Positions 1-6,474 of a DNA stretch of 7,389 nt are shown here, piece after piece. The DNA lies in the NCBI GenBank assembly GCA_913041325.1, contig CAJWHU010000073.1, forward strand, positions 1-7,389, written 5' to 3'. Position numbers and translations under genes: made by a program. How positions within the stretch are numbered: position 1 is the stretch's first letter; every line of letters starts with the position of its first letter. The notes below the pieces were generated by a model. The model saw nothing but the letters and a program-made list of their open reading frames with translations. It did not search any database and was not told where the DNA came from. This stretch comes from an uncultured Fidelibacterota bacterium (GTDB taxonomy: Bacteria > Marinisomatota > Marinisomatia > Marinisomatales > UBA1611).

Positions 1-55
1 GATGCAACGGTAATTGTTGAGCCATCTGGCATTACAAATGTAACCGGGAAAACCA
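1..55 (-). repeat. 55-bp exact direct repeat, copy A (inside lipoprotein gene)
   Basis: These 55 bases are identical to 280-334, at an offset of 279 bp, which is exactly 93 codons, so both copies are read in the same frame. They encode the conserved VFPVTFVMPDGSTITVA segment. The copy touches the left edge, so its true length is unknown. Identity at synonymous positions suggests a recent in-frame duplication or gene conversion. Confidence 0.95.
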
Positions 56-737
56 ATTTATAGCATTCTTTCTCAATCCAATCTCGATCTTCATAAAGTG
101 CCGCTTTACACTCCTCTAGGGCAAGATCCATGTCTTCATCGTTGTGGATAGTTTCGCTGATCTCTCCTTCCTCAGAGTCAAAAACTATATCTATGGGGTA
201 TTGAATGCTTGGTCTTGAATCATATGCATCATTGCTTTCGTACCATGACTTCAACTCAGACCAGCCACTTTCATCATCCGATGCAACGGTAATTGTTGAG
301 CCATCTGGCATTACAAATGTAACCGGGAAAACCATGTAAAAACATCTCCAGTCATCTCGATCTTTCTCGGCGGAGTATTCACCGTAAATTTCTCGATCTT
401 GCCGCTCACCGCTCCAGTTTGTGGGGTCTAACTTCCTACCTTCCAGATTGAAGTAAACCTCATTCCGGTGTCCGATCCTAGAGCCATTACCAATTCGCTT
501 GACCTCATAACCAAGCTCTAAAGCAATATGTGTTTCTATTTCATCATATTCGATGTCACTCTCTAAATATAAAATTGATTTTGCTGGGAGTTCAGATACA
601 CTGATCTGTTCTTTTTGAGCCGCGATTATCAACTGAACTAATTCAGCGTCCGAGATACCAGAGCCTTGCTTCTCTCCAAGTTGACATCCCGCAAAAAAGA
701 AAAACAGATAAAGAAGTGTGAATAATTTTATTTTCAT
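1..737 (-). CDS. Repeat-containing lipoprotein of unknown function, 3' end beyond window
   Basis: I do not recognise a characterised family. The frame is open from an ATG at 737 to the left edge, giving 245 complete codons and no stop, so the C-terminus is missing. Residues 1-18 form a lipoprotein signal (MKIK, a Phe-rich core, then FAGC with the acylated Cys at 18), so the protein is probably membrane-anchored. Residues about 49-103 (ELPAKSILYL ... YEVKRIG ... NEVYFNLEGRKLD) resemble the PepSY-like modules of Bacteroidota lipoproteins; this is tentative. From about residue 125 a unit of 93 residues begins, with a Cys followed by VFPVTFVMPDGSTITVA at 136-152 and again at 229-245. The second half of the unit (YPIDIVFDSEEGEIS at 180-194) looks like a diverged copy of the same motif. 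Similar FPVTF..PDG lipoproteins are familiar from marine FCB genomes but have no assigned role. It is divergent from the GH5 gene, so a link to glucan use is only positional. Confidence 0.8.
   Translation of the reverse strand, partial: MKIKLFTLLYLFFFFAGCQLGEKQGSGISDAELVQLIIAAQKEQISVSELPAKSILYLESDIEYDEIETHIALELGYEVKRIGNGSRIGHRNEVYFNLEGRKLDPTNWSGERQDREIYGEYSAEKDRDDWRCFYMVFPVTFVMPDGSTITVASDDESGWSELKSWYESNDAYDSRPSIQYPIDIVFDSEEGEISETIHNDEDMDLALEECKAALYEDRDWIEKECYKLVFPVTFVMPDGSTITVA
280..334 (-). repeat. 55-bp exact direct repeat, copy B (inside lipoprotein gene)
   Basis: This is the promoter-proximal copy of the repeat at 1-55. Beyond position 334 the two copies diverge at the DNA level but stay related in protein (a DRD...W...C run precedes VFPV in both), so the exact block lies within a longer, older repeat unit. 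Confidence 0.95.
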
Positions 738-776
738 ATTAGGTTATTTTTTAAGATTACATTTTATGGGAGATTA

Positions 777-806
777 AATATATGTCTAAGTAACATTTGC
801 TAACAA
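777..806 (-). promoter_or_regulatory. Candidate promoter for the lipoprotein gene
   Basis: Read on the minus strand there is TTGTTA (806-801), an 18-bp spacer and TATATT (782-777). A start near 770 would give a leader of about 33 nt before the ATG at 737. The leader has no Shine-Dalgarno and is A-rich near the start, as is common in Bacteroidota-like organisms. The region is so AT-rich that chance matches are likely, and Bacteroidota promoters often do not follow this consensus. Confidence 0.28.
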
Positions 807-816
807 GATGTTAATT
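788..816. promoter_or_regulatory. Imperfect palindrome, candidate operator between divergent genes
   Basis: TAACAT (791-796) and ATGTTA (808-813) are perfect inverted arms with an 11-bp spacer. The match extends to 8 of 9 positions per arm over 788-816. It overlaps the -35-like elements proposed on both strands, so a dimeric regulator binding here could affect both divergent genes. No known operator consensus is recognised, and AT-rich DNA yields such palindromes by chance. Confidence 0.25.
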
Positions 817-826
817 CTGCTATCAA
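797..826 (+). promoter_or_regulatory. Candidate promoter for the GH5 gene
   Basis: On the plus strand TTGCTA (797-802) is followed after 18 bp by TATCAA (821-826). This would give a leader of about 95 nt before the ATG at 930. A second weaker option is TTGATA at 891-896 with TAAATA at 913-918, but it would leave almost no leader. The bases just before the ATG (TTATTTACA) contain no ribosome-binding purine run. Confidence 0.18.
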
Positions 827-929
827 AATGCTTTAGTACATTATTATGATAATCTAAATAGTTAATATTAAACAAACATTATCCAACTTATTGATAAGAT
901 AAAGGTTTATTATAAATATTTTATTTACA

Positions 930-2945
930 ATGTCGAAGCGGCTGTCTAAAAATCTATTAGCACGAGTTCTCTTCGTCCTACTTGCTGTGAGCGTGGCTTC
1001 TGCTAATAGTTTTCTAAAAACTAATGGTCGAATCATTGTTAACGAACAGAATGAAAAAATTATTCTAAAAGGCTTTGGCTTAGGTGGATGGTTAGTCCTA
1101 GAAGGTTATATATGGAACTGCAATATTGAGCACGCGTCTACGACGAATATCGAAAACGAAATTGAGAGTCTTATAGGCCCTGAAAAAAAAGAACAATTTT
1201 TCGATCTATATAGAAAAAACTATATCACTGAATATGAAATATCTTTATTAGCTGATCATGGTTTTAATGCCATTCGTGTTCCATTGCACTATAAGCATTT
1301 CTCACCAAGCTATGGCACCTTTACAAATATTGGTTTTGACTTATTAGACCCTCTGATTGAATACTGTAGAGACAATGATATCTACTTAATACTTGACATG
1401 CATGCAGCTCCTGGCGGACAAAACACCAATGATTTTTCAGATTCAGATGGAGAGGAAGCAAGATTGTTTACGGAGCCTGAGAATCAACTTTGGTTGGCAT
1501 CAACCTGGCGATATATTGCAGAATATTATGCAGACGAGCCTGTCATTGGAGCATACGACTTGTTGAACGAACCTGCACGGTGGGGCATTGCAAATACCCT
1601 GAGAAATATCTATGAGAGAGTGGTTGATTCAATAAGAGTGGTTGACCCTAATCACATAGTTATAATTGAAGGGAACTGGTTTGGTAATGATCACACAGGT
1701 CTTTTACCACCGTTCGATGATGAAATGGTATATAGCTTTCATCATTATATTGGAAGCAGCTCTGATTCCGTAACAAGCAGTAATCCATCGCACTGGATGC
1801 ATCAATATATTACTGATATAAGTATCCAATACGACGTCCCGCTTTGGATAGGTGAGTTTGGGGAAAATTCCAACCATTGGGCATTTAATAAAAAGAATTT
1901 CTTTGAAAGGCATGACATCGGTTGGAGCTGGTGGAACTTTAAAAGTATTGAAAGAATTTCAAGCCTTTTTAGTTATGAGATTACCGATGAGTACAAAGTA
2001 CTTATAGATTACTGGAACGGGAGCGGAACCAAGCCAGATACAACCAATGCGTTCAATGGACTAATTTCAATGGCAAACAGTTTAAAATTTGATTCCTGTT
2101 GGGTAAACAAGGGTCTTTCTCGTGCGCTGATGGATTCAAATTATAATTCAGTGAGTTTTGCATACTCGAGTTTTAAGCCTCCTGGGCTTTTACCGGCCGT
2201 TAACTATGATACTGGTAACAATAATGTGGCCTATTTTGACACACAAATAGAAGACCCAAGCAAATTTAGTCCAGAGACACAATCTTGGAATAATGGGTGG
2301 TCGTATAGAAATGATGGTGTTGATATTGGTTCAACTATGATTAATGGTAAAATTAATTATTTTGTGGGATGGATTGAAGATGACGAATGGTTAAAATATT
2401 CAATTGATGTAGAGGACCCTGGAAATTTTAAAATCTTAGTGGAAATTGCATCTTTCATTAACGGTTCCAAAATAGCGCTTCAGATCGACTCATCAACAAC
2501 TATAGGGCCTATTACCCTTCCAAATACTAATGGATGGGATAATGGATGGAGAGTAGTAGAAATCGGTAATGTCTCATTAACAAAAGATGCCAAAATCAAA
2601 CTAATAGCAAGTACCGGTGGATTTAACCTTAGAAATATTATTTTTGAAAATTTAGATGTGTCATCAGTACCAATGAATCTGAAACTAAACTGCTTCCCAA
2701 ACCCAGTTAACTCTAAATTATCAATATTTTGGGAAAGTGATTTCGTGCTTGATACTGAAATTGAAATCTATGATATATCTGGAAAACTAATCTATGAGAG
2801 CAGGCAAATCTCTAAAATAGGGACAAACTCTTTAGATTGGAATTTGAAATCAAATAGTGGCAAAGCTATTCCGTCTGGAATATTCCTGGTAAAAATAAGT
2901 ACTGCTAATGCGGAATCAATGAAAAAGGTAACCCACCTGAAATAA
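930..2945 (+). CDS. Secreted GH5 beta-glucanase with CBM6-like module and T9SS sorting domain
   Basis: The product is a 671-residue modular glycoside hydrolase. A Sec signal peptide spans 1-25 with likely cleavage at ASA|NS. The GH5 barrel spans about 27-345: KGFGLGGWLVLEG at 47-59, FNAIRVP with the conserved Arg 116, LDMHAAPGGQN at 155-165, the acid/base Glu 214 in DLLNEP, SFHHY at 269-273, and the nucleophile Glu 309 in WIGEFGE. The GLGGWLVLE and HAAPGGQN motifs resemble exo-beta-1,3-glucanase-like GH5 enzymes, so a beta-1,3-glucan substrate is plausible, but subfamily and specificity are inferred. Residues about 425-575 form a CBM6-like beta-sandwich (YRNDGVDI at 459-466, VGWIEDDEWLKYSIDV at 479-494, GGFNLRNIIF at 563-572). 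Residues about 586-671 are a T9SS type A sorting domain (CFPNPVN, IEIYDISGKLIYE, SGIFLVKI), which directs export across the outer membrane. All catalytic residues are present. Its stop lies 4 bp from the stop of the convergent lichenase gene. Confidence 0.92.
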   Translation: MSKRLSKNLLARVLFVLLAVSVASANSFLKTNGRIIVNEQNEKIILKGFGLGGWLVLEGYIWNCNIEHASTTNIENEIESLIGPEKKEQFFDLYRKNYITEYEISLLADHGFNAIRVPLHYKHFSPSYGTFTNIGFDLLDPLIEYCRDNDIYLILDMHAAPGGQNTNDFSDSDGEEARLFTEPENQLWLASTWRYIAEYYADEPVIGAYDLLNEPARWGIANTLRNIYERVVDSIRVVDPNHIVIIEGNWFGNDHTGLLPPFDDEMVYSFHHYIGSSSDSVTSSNPSHWMHQYITDISIQYDVPLWIGEFGENSNHWAFNKKNFFERHDIGWSWWNFKSIERISSLFSYEITDEYKVLIDYWNGSGTKPDTTNAFNGLISMANSLKFDSCWVNKGLSRALMDSNYNSVSFAYSSFKPPGLLPAVNYDTGNNNVAYFDTQIEDPSKFSPETQSWNNGWSYRNDGVDIGSTMINGKINYFVGWIEDDEWLKYSIDVEDPGNFKILVEIASFINGSKIALQIDSSTTIGPITLPNTNGWDNGWRVVEIGNVSLTKDAKIKLIASTGGFNLRNIIFENLDVSSVPMNLKLNCFPNPVNSKLSIFWESDFVLDTEIEIYDISGKLIYESRQISKIGTNSLDWNLKSNSGKAIPSGIFLVKISTANAESMKKVTHLK

Positions 2946-2949
2946 TAAT

Positions 2950-4014
2950 CTAACGTACATAGGTTAACTTAAAATTCAATTTTTTTTCATCTGTAACGAG
3001 GCAACCAAAGTATATACCGCTTGGTAGTTTAGTATCTTGAAGTGATAGCTTAATTGTCCCATCGTTTATTTCATTTACCTCGGCACTGAGTACGTTTTTC
3101 CCTTCTATGTCATACAATTTAAGTAGTTTTTTCTCCTGCCAGAGGCCAATGGGTAACTGTAATGCAAAAGAATTGTTAAAAGGATTTGGATAAACAATTA
3201 AACCTTCACCATCCACATAATTAGTGATACTATGATTTGATAAGGGATCTCCCATGTAGCCGCTAGAAGAGTTATCTGTAAGACACAAAATTAAATATCC
3301 CCCTTGTATTACAGCATTTTCTTGCACAAACTGAGCATTGTTTGCCGACCAAGTGTGCGTTGCTTTTTCCCATCGATTTTGATTAAAGTAATTAAACTCA
3401 TCTTGCCACTCAAAAGAAAAATTGTTGTCTGTCCCATAATGACCAGATCCTGGCGTGTATGAATAATATTTAACCCAATCATAAAAAGCATAGATAGGTA
3501 AACTAGATTCATCGAACACTCCAACCCAATCCTCCCATATTGGCTGCCAAATATTCATCATAATTTTTTGACCAGTGTTAAATGATCCAATGTAATCACT
3601 TGCTTCATGTCTAATAAGATATCCATCGATAAAAAAATCTATATAGTCCGGCGTCCACTCGAACGCATAGGTGTGGAAGCCAGCATGGGGATTATACATT
3701 AAAGTATGTAGCTGCTCGTGGTGATTTTCATAGGCTGATATTATGTTTGTCTGGAACTTGTCAGTATACTTTCCTAAGGACTCAAAGTCTATTTCTCTCC
3801 AATGAACTGTATTACTCAAACCATTTGCCCAGAAGTCTCTGATTGTAAAAAATGATGACACGATACCTGAGCCCATTGCTGATTTCATGCGCACTTCAAA
3901 CCTGCCATATTGGTAAGTGTTTGAGGTTCGGTATTCTGCTCCCCTGTAAGGTTTCTCACCAATTAATAGGGATGTAATTAATAGGATTTTCAGCGGTTTA
4001 AACAAAAAAGTCAT
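2950..4014 (-). CDS. Circularly permuted GH16 lichenase (beta-1,3-1,4-glucanase) with T9SS sorting domain
   Basis: The product is a 354-residue GH16 enzyme predicted to hydrolyse mixed-linkage beta-1,3-1,4-glucan (lichenan-type). After a short hydrophobic leader (about 1-19, cleavage site unclear) the chain starts directly at GAEYRTSNTYQYGRFEVRMK (25-44), which lies well inside an ordinary lichenase. The catalytic motif EIDFE supplies Glu 74, Asp 76 and Glu 78 in the ExDxE spacing of lichenases. FHTYAFEWTPDYIDFFIDG (113-131) and DWVGVFDESSLP (162-173) follow, then the normal C-terminal strand YDWVKYYSYTPG (178-189). Only then, at about 198-246, comes FSFEWQDEFNYFNQNRWEKA ... YLILCL, which is the N-terminal segment of Bacillus-type lichenases. 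This order matches the natural circular permutant known from Fibrobacter succinogenes. Residues about 272-354 are a T9SS tail (VYPNPFN, LKLYDIEGKNV, LPSGIYF). Its ATG overlaps the upstream laminarinase stop as ATGA, suggesting translational coupling. Confidence 0.94.
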   Translation of the reverse strand: MTFLFKPLKILLITSLLIGEKPYRGAEYRTSNTYQYGRFEVRMKSAMGSGIVSSFFTIRDFWANGLSNTVHWREIDFESLGKYTDKFQTNIISAYENHHEQLHTLMYNPHAGFHTYAFEWTPDYIDFFIDGYLIRHEASDYIGSFNTGQKIMMNIWQPIWEDWVGVFDESSLPIYAFYDWVKYYSYTPGSGHYGTDNNFSFEWQDEFNYFNQNRWEKATHTWSANNAQFVQENAVIQGGYLILCLTDNSSSGYMGDPLSNHSITNYVDGEGLIVYPNPFNNSFALQLPIGLWQEKKLLKLYDIEGKNVLSAEVNEINDGTIKLSLQDTKLPSGIYFGCLVTDEKKLNFKLTYVR

Positions 4015-4997
4015 GAGTTCTGCTTTTTATAAATACGAACATAATCAACAATAAAGGTAGCTGGAAAAATTGAATTATCAATGCCTTGCTGTCCTCCCCA
4101 CTCACCCCCAATTGCTAAGTTGATGATTAGAAAAAAAGGATTATCGTATGGCCAATTACTTGAATTACTACCTTCAGGCCTTATATAATTATAAAAAAGA
4201 TTCCCATCAACAAAGGCTTTAATATAGGTTGAATCCCATTCCATCGAATACGTATGAAAATCATCCTCTATATCTTCAAGCTCATAAACTCCTTGCTGGC
4301 TTGTACCATGCAAATCGCCATAGCTACTTGCATTATGAATATTGAAAAAAACATGCTCTGGTTGATGGCCAACATGCTCCATTATATCAATTTCTCCACA
4401 ATTTGGCCACCCCACTGAATCAATGTTTGAATTGAGCATCCAGATCGCAGGCCATGTACCCACTCCACTTGGTAGCTTGGCCCTTATTTCCCAAAATCCA
4501 TATTGGAGCTCTACCTTACCCTTGGTATTAATTCGTCCAGAAGTATAGGCCGGCTGATTTGGATTAAAAGGATTATCTTTTAGTGCCCTAATATGTAATT
4601 TACCTTCTCTAATGAATATGTTCGCTTCGTTATCAGTATATGATTGACTCTCATTGTTTACAAACCCAGGCCACCTTATTTCTATATTCCAATATCTACT
4701 GGGCAGAGAGTCACTATTAAATTCATCATTCCAAAAATAAGAAAAACCTTCAGGTATAACATAGTCATCGATACAGTTTCCGTTATCAATTGTTGCCATA
4801 CTATCATAATTAGCCGATTGTGGGTCCATGCAGCCAGAATATTCACAACTGCCATCATCGGTGTTGGCCTCAACGCTGTAGTTACTAGCATCAAGATCAG
4901 TGCATCCAAGGAGAACTTCATCGTCATTGGGGCCTTTTTCTAGATCATTGCATGAAAAAAGTAAAATAAAGAGGAAAATAGAGAATCGGTCAATCAC
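4011..4997 (-). CDS. GH16 laminarinase-type endo-beta-1,3-glucanase lipoprotein
   Basis: The product is a 328-residue GH16 enzyme expected to cut beta-1,3-glucans such as laminarin. Residues 1-16 are a lipoprotein signal ending in LFSC (Cys 16), so it is probably anchored to a membrane, likely the outer membrane. Residues 31-75 hold two Cys-bounded repeats, GCTDLDASNY...DDGSC and GCMDPQSANY...DNGNC, a spacer type common in marine FCB surface proteins and possibly calcium-binding. The catalytic domain spans about 84-324: FWNDEFN (88-94), YGFWEIRAKLP (166-176), WPAIWML (182-188), GEIDIMEHVG (201-210) with Glu 202, Asp 204 and Glu 207 in the ExDxxE bulge of laminarinases, FHTYSMEW (247-254), and a final strand FIVDYVRIYK. 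The start is GTG at 4997. No other in-frame start precedes the lipobox, and the next Met is residue 57. The gene overlaps the upstream stop by 8 bp (GTGATTGA). There is no T9SS tail, unlike the two neighbouring glucanases. Confidence 0.94.
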   Translation of the reverse strand: MIDRFSIFLFILLFSCNDLEKGPNDDEVLLGCTDLDASNYSVEANTDDGSCEYSGCMDPQSANYDSMATIDNGNCIDDYVIPEGFSYFWNDEFNSDSLPSRYWNIEIRWPGFVNNESQSYTDNEANIFIREGKLHIRALKDNPFNPNQPAYTSGRINTKGKVELQYGFWEIRAKLPSGVGTWPAIWMLNSNIDSVGWPNCGEIDIMEHVGHQPEHVFFNIHNASSYGDLHGTSQQGVYELEDIEDDFHTYSMEWDSTYIKAFVDGNLFYNYIRPEGSNSSNWPYDNPFFLIINLAIGGEWGGQQGIDNSIFPATFIVDYVRIYKKQNS

Positions 4998-6465
4998 TAA
5001 AAACTACTTTACTCCCGTAATCAAGAAGATGATCATCGGTTAATATTGGAAAATCTGGTTCTAATTTTGAATAAGGCTGGTTTAAGAACATAACACTCAT
5101 GTCGATTTTTGAAAGTTCTATTTTTTCAAACTTATCAGTATCAATTTGGATAATATCATCATAGCTTTTTTGCAACGAATCAATGTTACTTCTTAATAAG
5201 CTCTTTGAAGAATTGCTATCATTTTTTAACGCGACAAGGCTCTCTTTAACAATAGTTGCCTTAATATAATCATCCCATTTTTGCGCGGAGCTAACTACAC
5301 TAAAATGTTTGTCAAGACCTAGCTCGTATGCTTTTTTCGTTATGTGCATATCTCTAATAAGGTCAGCAATAGCATACTTTAGTTCGTTCTTGAAAAGACT
5401 TGGATTAGTTTTTTTGTTTCTGAAAACTAAAGGATGTTTTTCAACCAGTGCCAGTAAATCGGATACAGTATAATCTTTATTCCCATGCGTAAAAATAAAA
5501 TCTCTCCTCATTTTCTTTACATCATCAAATGATGCAACTGGGGAAGTTTCTTCGATTTCCCATATTTTGTTTTCTATGGCAGCTTCTCTTTTATCTTTTT
5601 CAACTAAATATATTTTAGATAAGGTACTGGCGAATTTATCAAACTGCGATACATTATACTTGATATGTTTACCTTTCATTATTTCACCAACATATTTCCC
5701 GTAATGCTCTTTTGCTCGGTTTGAAACATATTGATCTTTAGCTTCTTTCCAAGCATCTCTTTTATCATTAGCAGATATTGATGGGTTACTGTTCCAGCCA
5801 TCGATTGAAAATAGTAATATAGTATTATTGTCAACTCTCAACGGACCATACACCTTGTTTAGATCTTGCATACCTTGGAACAATATTTTATCAACCTCTA
5901 CAATCATATCATCATTTTTTGTGATAGTCTTTTTAGTGATACCACTTGAAATATTTAGTTTTTCACAAATTTCTATTAGACGCAGACTGCTTGGCAACTT
6001 ATCAAATAAACCTTCATAATGTTTATCGATTGTTATATAGCTGATATCATATTGCCTGGTATTTAGCATAGCCATCCGGCTAATTTTTTTTTCATCAACA
6101 TCAACCTTATCATAACCATATGTTTGCAACATAAGGTGTCGCATGGCCTGCTCTTTTTGACCTCCTAGAAATGAACTTTGACTTTTTGTTTTGGTGAAAT
6201 TTTTCTTATCAAATTCAATAGATAATAATTTTTCAGCAATTAATGAATTCAAAGCAATTTTCTTGTGTACATAACTATCACCATTACAATATGGGGGTCT
6301 AGGAACATATTCACAGCGTTTAATGAAATCATTGACGGTAATTGTTTTATCACCAACGAGAGCTAATATATTTTTTGACTGATCAGATAGGTCAATTGAT
6401 TCAGATCTGCAACTAATAAAAAAAGTCGCGAAAAAAAGTATAAAAGAGCTCAGACTCTTTTTCAT
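4990..6465 (-). CDS. SurA/PrsA-like peptidyl-prolyl isomerase-type lipoprotein (putative chaperone)
   Basis: The product is a 491-residue predicted lipoprotein, counted from the ATG at 6465. A TTG two codons earlier (6471) is also in frame, but the ATG gives a standard signal (MKKSLSS, hydrophobic core, FISC with Cys 19). Residues 33-85 (ILALVGDKTITVNDFIKRCE, PRPPYC, LNSLIAEKLLSIE) match the N-terminal chaperone region of SurA/PrsA-type proteins, where a VGD...IT..DF run leads into helices. Residues about 138-223 could be a degenerate parvulin domain (YDISYITI, then VDKILF and VYGPLRVDNNTILLFSIDGW), but its active-site residues are not evident. Residues about 318-388 (FIFTHGNKDYTVSDLLALVE ... 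ADLIRDMHITKKAYELGL) look like a second SurA_N-like region. The likely role is holding secreted or outer-membrane proteins in the periplasm. It is 9 nt downstream of the PorV-like gene and overlaps the laminarinase start, so it is probably co-transcribed. Isomerase activity is unproven. Confidence 0.7.
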   Translation of the reverse strand: MKKSLSSFILFFATFFISCRSESIDLSDQSKNILALVGDKTITVNDFIKRCEYVPRPPYCNGDSYVHKKIALNSLIAEKLLSIEFDKKNFTKTKSQSSFLGGQKEQAMRHLMLQTYGYDKVDVDEKKISRMAMLNTRQYDISYITIDKHYEGLFDKLPSSLRLIEICEKLNISSGITKKTITKNDDMIVEVDKILFQGMQDLNKVYGPLRVDNNTILLFSIDGWNSNPSISANDKRDAWKEAKDQYVSNRAKEHYGKYVGEIMKGKHIKYNVSQFDKFASTLSKIYLVEKDKREAAIENKIWEIEETSPVASFDDVKKMRRDFIFTHGNKDYTVSDLLALVEKHPLVFRNKKTNPSLFKNELKYAIADLIRDMHITKKAYELGLDKHFSVVSSAQKWDDYIKATIVKESLVALKNDSNSSKSLLRSNIDSLQKSYDDIIQIDTDKFEKIELSKIDMSVMFLNQPYSKLEPDFPILTDDHLLDYGSKVVFSD

Positions 6466-6474
6466 GAGCAAATG

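Noticed and set aside
1..334. The 55-bp direct repeats as attachment sites or insertion-sequence ends
   Set aside because: Both copies are in one reading frame, spaced by exactly 93 codons, and encode a repeated protein motif; there is no transposase or integrase.
854..1036. Short minus-strand open frame spanning the GH5 start
   Set aside because: It is antisense to the GH5 signal peptide and the divergent promoter region, with no domain or start signal support.
2946..3000. Terminator between the convergent GH5 and lichenase genes
   Set aside because: The gap is 4 bp. The nearby AAAATT-C-AATTTT stretch with a T-run near 2971-2988 is an AT-only stem with a one-base loop and lies within the lichenase coding sequence.
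4644..4943. Open frame of about 99 codons on the plus strand opposite the laminarinase
   Set aside because: It is fully antisense to a gene with intact catalytic motifs, and its product shows no recognisable domain or signal.
5828..6019. Short plus-strand open frame opposite the SurA-like gene
   Set aside because: It is a composition-driven frame inside a well-supported coding sequence with no family likeness.
6466..6471. TTG at 6471 as start of the SurA-like lipoprotein
   Set aside because: The ATG two codons later gives a standard lipoprotein signal beginning MKK, and TTG is a rarer start.
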